Source: Pseudoips prasinana (taxonomy: Eukaryota > Arthropoda > Insecta > Lepidoptera > Nolidae). Taken from it: DNA of 64,000 nucleotides. Shown in pieces: positions 11,041 through 19,741 of this stretch. The notes below the pieces were generated by a model. That model was not told the DNA's origin. It ran no database searches and saw only the letters and a program-made list of their open reading frames with translations. The stretch spans positions 30,945,969-31,009,968 of the forward strand of contig OX621253.1 of the NCBI GenBank assembly GCA_951640165.1, in the 5' to 3' direction. The position numbers and the translations under genes are program-made. Each line of letters opens with the position of its first letter. Position 1 is the stretch's first letter.

Positions 11041-11482
11041 ATGTTCTCGGAACCGATTCGGAATGACATCCAGCATAAACATATAGCATCAGCTAGGGAA
11101 GCCAGATTGCTGGAGGTCGACAACAAGACCATTGTCTTTATCCAGGAGCCGTGGTTTAGGCAAAGCAGGATATGTGGAGTTGACAACATCAGGGGTAAGT
11201 TGATGCTAGAAAATTCGGTACAGCAGCCGAGTACGTTCATCTACATATCGAAAACAATACCAGCTTTGCTCCTAACACAATTCTGTTATAGGGACCTGAC
11301 CGCTGTAAGGTACACCAATCGACGACCAGTCGTACTTGCATCAGTCTGCATGCCAGGTGACGGGGAAGTTCCACCGAGATAACTGTGTGATCTGATACAA
11401 TACTGCGAAGACAACAGTTGGGACATCATCATCTCGAGGACAACAGTTGGGACGCAAACGCGCACCACCCACTATGGGGCAG
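11041..11482 (+). pseudogene. LINE ORF2 N-terminus, AP-like endonuclease fragment
   Basis: Starts at ATG 11041 just after ORF1. The motif KTIVFIQEPW is the conserved metal-binding Glu region of the endonuclease/exonuclease/phosphatase domain in R1/LOA-like LINEs, followed by AVRYTNRRPVVLASVCMPG. A stop at 11380 interrupts, and DNSWDIIIS near 11411 continues the fold in register with changes. The catalytic core is incomplete. Confidence 0.7.
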
Positions 11483-12050
11483 CATGGTGCCAAATAAGAG
11501 AGGTGAGCAATTAACTGATTACATCTTGTCGACTTACTTATCTATTGAGCAAACTCACTTTTCAAAACATGTCATCTAACACTGCAAACCTCGAAAGCAA
11601 TCTAAACACACTAAAAGTGTATGAAACTCAGTTACCAGCAAGGTTGCCCACTCACAACATCAAAATCACTGATGGGGGCCAGAACTGGTAAAATTCAAAC
11701 GGAACTCAAAAAATCTTTAAGCATGCCAAAAACACGAGGCGTGAAGAAGACCGGGGAGATACAAAGCGCCTAATACCACAACAAGAAATGTATAAGGTAC
11801 CGCAAAGGACAATCTTGGCGGCGTTTCTGCGAAAATATCAAATGTACCTACCAACAAAACTTACAGAGTAGTGAAAAAACGACTATCCCAGGATGACAAA
11901 CGCACTCTCACTGCTCACTCCAAAAGCAAGATGGTACACAACAACATGAAAAAGAGTGGATGGATCTAAAATCATGTAGACAGACAAAAGAATTTCTACC
12001 ATCTCTGAACAAACTCTTACCGTGTATTTACGGATAGGCACGATTCCACA
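11483..12050 (+). other. Degraded LINE ORF2 interior with deletions
   Basis: No frame longer than about 30 codons. The region 11935-12045 repeats the ORF2 C-terminal stretch at 8999-9130, showing that this end lies within ORF2 and not at its 3' UTR. The rest cannot be aligned to the first copy by eye. Confidence 0.5.
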
Positions 12051-12135
12051 CGTTTCGTATATCTAAGTTTACTTCATTCGTGAGATCTAAAGCACGCTCA
12101 TTTTTTAATTAAACGTGCCTTGTTTGCTTTAAGAG
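12051..12135 (+). repeat. Right part of the dispersed repeat split by the LINE
   Basis: Resumes with cgtttcgtatatctaagttt, then tctaaagcacgctcattttt, the order found intact near 32205-32260 and 35635-35700. Together with 8700-8920 it reconstitutes one repeat copy. Confidence 0.65.
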
Positions 12136-12540
12136 TCATGGCAAGTCGTGAGATGAAATGTTACGAGCCGTGGGCATGTTAGAAAATGGTACGTCGTTGC
12201 TGAGGCCTAACACTGCCAGCCAAAACGTGATGTCTAGTTTGTGGCCACGTTATCGTGGCTGAAGGGCAAACGTTTGTTACTATGCAGAGACAGAATCGAT
12301 TTCTCCAAATGATCGCCAGAAGGCAACCCAATATCAGAGTGATGCAAGTAGTATAAAAGTTCCAAGGAGGTGCACCAGCTGCTCGTAAGCGACCAAACCG
12401 TACGAGGAGATCTTCAAGCTCGAAGACCGCTACTTGTACCGGCATTGCGACGTCGCAAGCGCGGTCGGCGGCTTTGCATTAACATGCAGTGACGAAGAAC
12501 AGTCTTTGGTGCTGTCCACCGATGCATCCCGGTTTCCTTA
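12135..12540 (+). pseudogene. Decayed Tc1-like transposase fragment
   Basis: Stops and frameshifts interrupt sequence that parallels the intact transposase at 37564-38589: MQRQNRFLQMIARRQPNI (compare TTQRQDRFLQMTARRLPNI), then APAARKRPNRTRR and a trace of the RRPL...PALRR segment. It covers only the helix-turn-helix half; no catalytic DDE residues remain. Confidence 0.7.
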
Positions 12541-12626
12541 TGTTTTATGTGTGTTACTTCATATACCTTTATTTATAAATCGATTTGTAAAACTTTTTAT
12601 TTGACCGATTTAATTTCAAATTGGCA

Positions 12627-12761
12627 CAGACGCAAGCACATCCAGTTACCCCAATCTGTCAAAATTCTTTTATCGATTTTCAACTTTATCACGAAAGCAT
12701 TAGGTACCCTTTCAATTGGGGAAATTTGACAGATTGGGGTAGCTTGATGTGATGGCGTCTG
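12627..12761. mobile_element. 135-bp MITE with TA target, copy 2
   Basis: Starts CAGACGCAAGCACATCCAG and ends with gcttgatgtgatggcgtctg, followed by TA; the left TA has become CA. Same family and length as 8112-8246, with cccaatctgt conserved in both arms. Confidence 0.8.
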
Positions 12762-12764
12762 TAG

Positions 12765-13640
12765 GTACCTATAATTATTTTTCATGTGAATGTTTATTCT
12801 AGTTAGAATAATGTTTATTAACCAACTTCAAAAGAAGCAGGTTCTCAATTTAACTGTATGTTTTTTTACATATAGGTATTATTTTTATTTTATAGGTACA
12901 TTTTATCCGCTGTATGCGAAATTATTTGTTAATTCGATATAGAATGCTTTCGAAATTGTCTCATACCTACCTATATATTGTTTGTAACGGATGTAGTGAA
13001 GAGAAGAGTTGGGTCTATGTTTTTTTTTAAACGCTAATTATTATTAAAGACCTTAAAGTAACCTATATTTTTTTATTTACAAAAATATTCACGAATAAAT
13101 GCCAATAACAAGTTTCCACAATTAGTAGTATCTATCATACTTCCATTTACTAGATCAGAAAATTCTCCATAGATATTTAGATATATTATGAAAATTATAA
13201 AATATCCCTAGATTCTGGTGATGAGTGTAAGTGTGTACTTATAGTATGTGATGTGTGTAAATATGAAGTAACCTTCTTATGAGATTCATATTCCAAAATA
13301 AATCCTTAAATAACGGATACTACTAACTAAATACTCTTGAGTCTATGTTGCCAGATTGTAATAATTCTGATATATTTCCAAACCTTTTGAAACCTTAATA
13401 ATTTAATTTGATTAGGTACTATATAATTATTGATTAATCATATGCCTCTTTTAGCTTACAACCTTCCAGGCGCGTTTAAACAATCTGAAACGGTTAGGTA
13501 AACTTTATAAAATTGTATTTATAATAAACCACCCTTATATAAATTCAATTAGGTACTTTAAACCACCCTAAAGGAATAGCGCGAACAATGTGTTTATGGC
13601 TGATGTTTGTGTGTGTTTCCAACTTCACTGAACTTGGAAA
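12765..13640. other. AT-rich intergenic stretch, no gene seen
   Basis: Contains a fragment near 12817-12870 (accaacttcaaaagaagcag) that resembles a dispersed repeat also seen near 45960. No splice-supported coding sequence recognised. Confidence 0.5.
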
Positions 13641-13651
13641 TATAAGTAAAT

Positions 13652-13935
13652 AGTTTAATCGGGGGCGCGCAAGAGCGACTTTTAAAAAATACAAAATATT
13701 AATTGTAGAGACAAGTTTATTGTTCGACGATCGAACATCAAGTGCCAGTACACAATATGGCAAACCTTAATCTAAAACAGAGTGGGAGGTGGAACAGACC
13801 ACCGGGATGAGCAACGTATGCATAAAAGTTGTTTTGACGGATGCAGCCTGAGTCCCGACAGACTGCTGACTCTATGAAAGGATGTTTAGTCTACCAGGTC
13901 GCATGGAACCTTCTGGAATATATGCACGCGTAACT
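13652..13935 (-). repeat. Errantivirus 3' LTR
   Basis: 284 bp, same sequence as 18490-18773 as far as read. In element sense it starts AGTTACGCGTGCATATATTC and ends TTAAACT. The env frame runs into it and stops at 13872. A purine tract (GAGGGAGGAG in sense) abuts it at 13936-13946, the expected plus-strand primer. Confidence 0.9.
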
Positions 13936-15677
13936 CCTCCCTCATCAGGATCGACATTTACCGAAGATATAGGATTCGGTAAATTTCGATTAAACATTTT
14001 TGATAGATTATACTTATTTTTATACATGACAATAAAAAGGCTTATAATTAAAATTATATATAAAACAATGGTCCAGACACTAACACTTTTCACATTTAGG
14101 GAAAGGCCTTTGTTTTCACTTGCACTATTATCTTCACTTTTGTGTAGAGCGTACGAGAGGAACCGCAGGTTTTTAAGGTCCACTCCTTCCAGGTTCAGGA
14201 GCTTTGTAGTATTTGGCACATGTGACTTAATTGCAGGTAAGTTAATTAGTGATAGTTTTTCATAGGTGATTTGTTCTGTTTCAATCTTATGCATTCTTAG
14301 AGTCACATTATGTATTTGGATAGTACATGAATCGTCTATCGTAAGTATATATGTACCTCGAAGAGTTTGTCGAGACACCTCACTCTCACAGATTCTGCTT
14401 AGTACGGCATTCGTTCTTGTATATACTATCCATCGATTCGGCTGGAAAAGTTCTATTCGAAAGTTTTCAATTTCTATAGGAGTTTGTTTACAGGAGCTGA
14501 TGTTGTTAATGTATTGCATTAGGTCTTTTATACAAAAATCTTCGTTGAGTTGAAAACCATTTTCTTCGATGCACAGGAAACGAGATCTGTCGATTTCTTT
14601 GCAAGGCTTGGCAAGTGATTTGACCTCAAACCCTTTTGCTATTAGGTAAGGATATTTGGGTATAATAATAAGGGTACGATTATTAGATAATATTGGGATG
14701 GGTAATAGTCTATAATAAGAATATGTGTCTGTTTTAACAAGTGGAATCTCCAAGATGAACGTTATCTTACTTTCGCTATAATAAGATTTAATTGCTATAG
14801 TTCCTTCAATTTTTACAAGGTTCTCAGGCAAAACTGGGTATATAAGCTTATCAGAATTTTCAATCTTTTTTAACAAGAAAAGCAAATTATCTGACTCAAT
14901 GATAGACTGGTGTAGGATGCCTGACTTACTGAATGCTACGGCAGTTTCTATCTCATTAAGTTTGATGTAAATATTTTGAAAATTATGTAGTAATAAATTA
15001 TAAGTGTTCAGTATACGATTTCCTATATAGTTTAGTTGTCCTTTTATGGTAATTGAATTTATTTTTTCATCCAAATGTTTTATATTTTCATCAAGCTTAT
15101 TAAGGTTAGTATTTATAACTTGGGTAACATTTACTAGGCTTCCCACCATTTCGGATATCAAGGTAATTTTCTTATTATTAATATTTTGCTGAGTCTTTAC
15201 TTCTTTTATCAATCTGTCGTATTTAATGGCATCTTCATTATCTAAATTCCCTGTGATTATTTTTATGATTGATCCTAAAGGGTTTAAGAGACCTCTCTTT
15301 ATCCTATAAGACGGTACTAACTGCTTATATTTGTTAATAGTTATATTATATACATATTCTACTTGGTTTTTAGAATCTAGATAATCGTTCTTAAAACTAA
15401 TATTTAAGCAATTGTCAACTAAATAGTTTAACTGAGAGTAAAATTGAATGTTACCATCTAAGTCTGAGTAAATATTCTTAAAATCTAAAATCTTAATTAA
15501 TATCCATTTATCGTTACTAATGGATGCAATTCCTTCCCGTATGGGTAGAATTCTCGGATTATCATTCACGGGCTGAAGTTGAAGGGCCAGCAACTGGGTC
15601 GCTGTTGTTATCAGCAGGAACATCGGGAGGTTTCTGTGGAACACGTTTAATGTCTTTAACAGGCACTCGTGTGTCAC
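13872..15677 (-). CDS. env: Errantivirus envelope glycoprotein
   Basis: A 601-codon frame without internal stops. A hydrophobic stretch near residues 19-34 is a likely signal peptide. A furin-type site (RIKR, about residues 126-129) is followed by a hydrophobic glycine-containing segment that would be the fusion peptide. A transmembrane helix lies near residues 532-552, followed by a short cytoplasmic tail. This is the architecture of errantivirus Env, a family related to baculovirus F proteins, which acts at the membrane for particle entry. It overlaps the end of the gag-protease frame (15562-15677) in another register, as in family members where env is made from a spliced RNA. The last ~21 codons are encoded in the 3' LTR. 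The frame looks intact; function is not shown. Confidence 0.88.
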   Translation of the reverse strand: MTHECLLKTLNVFHRNLPMFLLITTATQLLALQLQPVNDNPRILPIREGIASISNDKWILIKILDFKNIYSDLDGNIQFYSQLNYLVDNCLNISFKNDYLDSKNQVEYVYNITINKYKQLVPSYRIKRGLLNPLGSIIKIITGNLDNEDAIKYDRLIKEVKTQQNINNKKITLISEMVGSLVNVTQVINTNLNKLDENIKHLDEKINSITIKGQLNYIGNRILNTYNLLLHNFQNIYIKLNEIETAVAFSKSGILHQSIIESDNLLFLLKKIENSDKLIYPVLPENLVKIEGTIAIKSYYSESKITFILEIPLVKTDTYSYYRLLPIPILSNNRTLIIIPKYPYLIAKGFEVKSLAKPCKEIDRSRFLCIEENGFQLNEDFCIKDLMQYINNISSCKQTPIEIENFRIELFQPNRWIVYTRTNAVLSRICESEVSRQTLRGTYILTIDDSCTIQIHNVTLRMHKIETEQITYEKLSLINLPAIKSHVPNTTKLLNLEGVDLKNLRFLSYALHKSEDNSASENKGLSLNVKSVSVWTIVLYIILIISLFIVMYKNKYNLSKMFNRNLPNPISSVNVDPDEGGVTRAYIPEGSMRPGRLNILS

Positions 15678-18054
15678 GTGTATGTATGATTACAGGGGCA
15701 ATGTTTCTTTCAAGATCACCTGAAACTTTTGCTTTGGTGTAGCGAGGTTTATCTTTGCTACGACGTTTGTTAGTACCTTTAACAAATACATTTTCTTCAG
15801 GTTTTATTTTAAAAGACGTTTCTCCACCCCGTTTGTTTATTATAGCTTGCTTTTTCTCCGTGATTTTGTCCGTTAAGAAATTATATAAATGTCTAGTGCG
15901 TTTATTGTGATCATTTATTAGTTTTTGCATGTATTGTTTATCAAATCTAGTATCAAATATGTTATTAGAGTCTGTATGACCAAAGACAACTTCGAAGGGT
16001 GTGAACCCTGTAGTTGAATGAATAGTCTGATTGTATGCCATAATGGCGTAGGTCATGACAGATGCAATATCCGTCCCACTTGATGGTGAAGGAATAGAAT
16101 AAGTAGAGCTATGTTTTCTAGATTCTGCGCCATCTGAATCTGATGATATACTAATAGGTCGATTTACTTCCATAGATACATCCGACGCACTATCTTTATC
16201 TATTGCATTTAACGTAATTCTGGATAACGCATCTGCGTTAGTATTTTGAATGATAGTTTCTGCAGACCCATCTTTGCATGTAACTAAAGCTGAACGCATT
16301 CGTACACCCTTCCCGAAATCGGTGTAATCGAGGACGGCGTCTCCATTATATAGATTAGTAGGTAATTTAATTTTCGTTTCAGATCGAGGTTCCAAAATTA
16401 CTTGGCTTGGAGGCCTATATATAATAGGTATTTCAGTATTATGGGTACGCAGAACACGGTTGTCCATATCTATGTTTGCACCTAATTGCGTTAACAAATC
16501 GGAACCAATGAGGCCATCATAATTGGAATCTACATCATACACAAAGAATTTATGTTTTAAATCACATTTAAATGTTTGTAAAAGAGGAATATAAATTACC
16601 TTGTCATGTTGACTTCGAGCGTGCGTGCTGAGTACTTGAAAAGGCTCTATATATTTATAATTTGAAAAATATTCATCAGCTTTTCGAGGACTGATAAATG
16701 ATCGTGTGCTACCAGTATCAATCATAAATTTTGATTCTATTTCTGGTATCAAAATATAGGGTAATTGATTTAATTTATTATTATTAATTTTAATTATCTC
16801 CGATTCGTACTGTAGATCGGTGTCGGAAAAATTACAATTTGGCTCTATATTTTCAGTGTATTCGTAATTTTCATTGAACTCATTTTCATTATAGCCAAAA
16901 TTTTCAAAGTATTCAATGTCGTTGCCATCTGAATATAAATTATTTACCCTTGGGGCTGGAGCGGCAGTGCGCATTGATACATCAGTATCTAATTTTTGAG
17001 GTCGAAACCCAAAGTTGGGGTGACCATGTTGAGGTTTATTAAAATTATTCTGCGGAGGGATATTATTAAATGTTTTGTAACCTTGATGCTGCGGTGGAAT
17101 ACCAAATTTAAATTGTTGTTGGTTTGGTGTACCATATCTAAATTGTGTTTGGTTTGGTGGACCGAACTTAACTAATTGTTGCTGATTTGGTATGCCATAT
17201 TTAAATTGCTGTTGATTAAAGTTAGGTCTAAAACCTGCTGGCTGCATTTGGAAATGTTGTTTGTAACCCTGAATATTAGGTTTATAACCTTGTATATTAG
17301 GTGGGGCGTTAAATTTAAAGTTCTGTGGCTGAGGGTTTTTATTAAGAGTGGAATTTTGTACAGGGTTGGCGGTATAAAATTGTTTTAAGCCAAACTTTTC
17401 TACATAGGGGTTATGTGGCACTGAACTATCGTTAGGTGTGTGTAGTTTAATAGAACTATTTGGTTTTAACATTTTATTCCTAGATGTATACTGATATTGG
17501 AAGTTAACCTCTTCAAGCACTATGCTGAGAGCTTTCTCTAATGTAGAGCATCCTTTTAGTCGAACAATACGAATTAAATCTTCCGGCAAGTTGTACAGAA
17601 AAACGTTCATGGCCATATTGTCGTAAATGGTGATTTTACTATTACGTAAATTTACATCGTTCTCTAAATTTACTTTCGACAATAGGGTACTTTTCACGTG
17701 TTGTATTCTACTACAAAAATCAAGATAAGACTCAGTACTATTTATTCGTAATGTTTCTAATTCTATGGCTATACATTCTTCGGAACGAGGATCTCCGAAA
17801 TGTTGGGTGAAAACATTTTTTAATTGAGTCCACGACTGTATATCCTGACGTTCACTAATAAGCGCGGCGGCTCTACCGATTAACTTACTAGTTATGGTAT
17901 GAAAAACGTATAAATCTTGGTCCGCATTTCCGGTATCTCTATATCTATCAATTACATACTCACACTTAATTATAAAAAGATTTAAAAGTTTTTCATCCCC
18001 GTCAAATTTCGGGATAATAGAAGATATTTCCCTAGGAATCATATTTAGAGACAA
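15562..18054 (-). CDS. Errantivirus Gag-protease with internally deleted Pol, one open frame
   Basis: 830 codons from ATG 18054. Residues 1 to about 200 are a Gag capsid-like region (IIPKFDGDEKLLNLFIIKCE near residue 12). Residues about 225-350 are a Q/N/F/G-rich tract with the repeated motif PNQQQFKFGIP. There is no zinc knuckle. A retropepsin motif (FMIDTGSTRSFI) sits near residue 445. Near residue 601 the protease-RT linker jumps to NTNADALSRI, the end of RNase H. Near residue 664 the sequence jumps to YNQTIHSTTGFTPFE, the end of integrase. RT, RNase H core, the integrase HHCC finger and its DDE core are therefore absent, yet the frame stays open. Gag and the protease residues are contiguous in a single frame. 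Confidence 0.88.
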   Translation of the reverse strand: MSLNMIPREISSIIPKFDGDEKLLNLFIIKCEYVIDRYRDTGNADQDLYVFHTITSKLIGRAAALISERQDIQSWTQLKNVFTQHFGDPRSEECIAIELETLRINSTESYLDFCSRIQHVKSTLLSKVNLENDVNLRNSKITIYDNMAMNVFLYNLPEDLIRIVRLKGCSTLEKALSIVLEEVNFQYQYTSRNKMLKPNSSIKLHTPNDSSVPHNPYVEKFGLKQFYTANPVQNSTLNKNPQPQNFKFNAPPNIQGYKPNIQGYKQHFQMQPAGFRPNFNQQQFKYGIPNQQQLVKFGPPNQTQFRYGTPNQQQFKFGIPPQHQGYKTFNNIPPQNNFNKPQHGHPNFGFRPQKLDTDVSMRTAAPAPRVNNLYSDGNDIEYFENFGYNENEFNENYEYTENIEPNCNFSDTDLQYESEIIKINNNKLNQLPYILIPEIESKFMIDTGSTRSFISPRKADEYFSNYKYIEPFQVLSTHARSQHDKVIYIPLLQTFKCDLKHKFFVYDVDSNYDGLIGSDLLTQLGANIDMDNRVLRTHNTEIPIIYRPPSQVILEPRSETKIKLPTNLYNGDAVLDYTDFGKGVRMRSALVTCKDGSAETIIQNTNADALSRITLNAIDKDSASDVSMEVNRPISISSDSDGAESRKHSSTYSIPSPSSGTDIASVMTYAIMAYNQTIHSTTGFTPFEVVFGHTDSNNIFDTRFDKQYMQKLINDHNKRTRHLYNFLTDKITEKKQAIINKRGGETSFKIKPEENVFVKGTNKRRSKDKPRYTKAKVSGDLERNIAPVIIHTRDTRVPVKDIKRVPQKPPDVPADNNSDPVAGPSTSARE

Positions 18055-18473
18055 CTTAAATTTTTATATAATTATATTGCAAACAATAAAAATACGCAGG
18101 TAATTTTACTACACTACTATCTGCAATTATTTAATTACAGTTCTTAGAATTAAATGCTTACTATACCGATGTGGTGTATAGAGTTGCAAATAAGATAACG
18201 TTCTATAGCGTGGGCGATGGTCGGTCCCGTAATATCACAAAATCTTATTTATAAACTATCGGAATAAGAAGGAAAGACAAGGAATAGCAATGTGGGTCTA
18301 CTCACAGGTTCTCCATTCTCTCCAGAAGTCAGCTCAGCGTCGCCTTACGTTTGCAGTGTATACGTTGAACAATTAAACGAATTTATTTGGTTCGAAGGAT
18401 TCCCGTAACCGAATTTTCAAGCTCGAACCGATTGTGTGTTCTTGAAGCACGATTTTTCGGCGTTTTACGTTAA

Positions 18474-18489
18474 TCCGAACGGCTGCGCC
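18474..18489 (-). other. Errantivirus primer-binding site
   Basis: Element sense reads tGGCGCAGCCGTTCGG immediately after the 5' LTR, sharing the terminal T with the LTR. The plus strand shows the tRNA-like ...cggctgcgcca. Several insect errantiviruses use TGGCGCAG-type sites; the tRNA was not identified. Confidence 0.7.
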
Positions 18490-18773
18490 AGTTTAATCGG
18501 GGGCGCGCAAGAGCGACTTTTAAAAAATACAAAATATTAATTGTAGAGACAAGTTTATTGTTCGACGATCGAACATCAAGTGCCAGTACACAATATGGCA
18601 AACCTTAATCTAAAACAGAGTGGGAGGTGGAACAGACCACCGGGATGAGCAACGTATGCATAAAAGTTGTTTTGACGGATGCAGCCTGAGTCCCGACAGA
18701 CTGCTGACTCTATGAAAGGATGTTTAGTCTACCAGGTCGCATGGAACCTTCTGGAATATATGCACGCGTAACT
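18490..18773 (-). repeat. Errantivirus 5' LTR
   Basis: 284 bp, matching 13652-13935 throughout as far as read. It should carry the promoter for minus-strand transcription. The AAAT target duplication follows at 18774-18777. Confidence 0.9.
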
Positions 18774-18777
18774 AAAT

Positions 18778-19536
18778 ACCGTGTATGTTATTTGTTTTCC
18801 AAATTATATTCGTAACTTAGGGAATAGAAGTTTGGGTATAAACTCACTTATTTAACAAAATAAAAATATATATGAAATGCTTGATTTTGCATTTATTGAA
18901 ATTCTATCCCTAAAGCAGTAAATATAGATGTCATGTTTTTTAAATAATCTCGTCAAATTTATTATGCAACTACTAATATTTGTTAAGTACTTTATTTATA
19001 TTTTTACTGCAATAAAATTTAATATCTTCTACGCCGCCCGTGCTGAAGTTTTATTTTTGATATTTAACTATACATCAATACTAGATAAACATTTTATACT
19101 AATAGGTGCGAGTAGATTTTACTATTTCAGTTGCTCAGTGCTAGTTTAAAAAAAAGAAGGTTACATTGTCTCAGAAAACTAAGTAAAGACAATATTTATG
19201 ATTATTCAGTCGCAAATGAATATTGGAACCGGCAGCACCGAGCATGTCAATAACGGTATCTAATTATGATGTAATTGTCAAACAGAGATGTCAAAACTGA
19301 ATGATCATCATATAAATCACAGATATCTATTATACTATAGCGTTTGTAGAATCTTGGAAGTATTGTTTTCTTTTAACTATGGTATTTACATACCAGAAAA
19401 CTTCCTTAGTTTGTTAGTTTATCACAACTAACTCGACATTAGCGAAATTGAGGTCCCAACTTACAGGGACCATTACCAAAAACGGTTTTTGGAATTACAA
19501 TACTTAGTTCTGTATGGTATTTTACACTTAAATACA
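18778..19536 (+). promoter_or_regulatory. Upstream region of THAP gene 1
   Basis: AT-rich, with no recognised repeat apart from the errantivirus that ends at 18773, about 760 bp upstream of the chosen start codon. The 5' UTR and promoter should lie here. No clear TATA or initiator could be singled out. Confidence 0.4.
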
Positions 19537-19741
19537 ATGTCCGCGCCGCGGTGTGTTGTTCCACAATGTCCCACGCGATGTGCCGCAGCGCATCGGTTTC
19601 CGACAGACAGCAATAGGAAAAAGTTGTGGTTAGAAAAAATGCGCAGATCTGATTTCGTACCCACTCCTAACTCGCGGGTGTGCAAAAATCATTTCATACC
19701 TTCAGATTATATGATGCCTATGGATTATGTTGTTGAAAACC
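19537..19741 (+). CDS. THAP gene 1 exon 1 (zinc-binding part of THAP domain)
   Basis: ATG at 19537 was chosen over the in-frame upstream ATG at 19489 because THAP domains normally begin a few residues before the first Cys (MSAPRCVVPQC). It carries C6, C11, W31 and VCKNHF with C49 and H52. Donor c|gtaagt. A 42-bp RTE relic sits 25 bp into the intron. Confidence 0.92.

Larger units (their letters stand above)
8921..12050 (+). mobile_element. Non-LTR retrotransposon (LINE) in permuted order, flanked by a 20-bp duplication
   Basis: The insertion interrupts a dispersed repeat and is flanked by 8901-8920 and 12051-12070, which match at 19 of 20 bases (cgtttcgtatatctatgttt against cgtttcgtatatctaagttt), as expected for a target-site duplication. 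Inside, the order is ORF2 C-terminus plus 3' UTR (8960-9450), then 5' UTR, ORF1 and ORF2 N-terminus (about 9450-11480), then a short ORF2 C-terminal piece (about 11935-12045). That piece repeats 8999-9130 (shared: gaaaaagagtgga, gacaaaagaatttctaccat). Confidence 0.65.
13652..18773 (-). mobile_element. Errantivirus (gypsy-type insect endogenous retrovirus), pol-deleted copy
   Basis: Two 284-bp LTRs that I read as identical bound the element, with the 4-bp target duplication AAAT (13648-13651 and 18774-18777). LTRs start AGTT and end AACT in element sense, the errantivirus pattern. Order on the minus strand: 5' LTR 18490-18773, primer-binding site, one gag-protease frame, env, purine tract, 3' LTR 13652-13935. 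RT, RNase H and most of integrase are missing, so it cannot copy itself without help. Matching LTRs point to a recent insertion. Confidence 0.9.

Noticed and set aside
13882..14553. Plus-strand frames opposite the errantivirus env, and others opposite pol and transposases
   Set aside because: Shadows of real minus-strand coding sequence; no family pattern.
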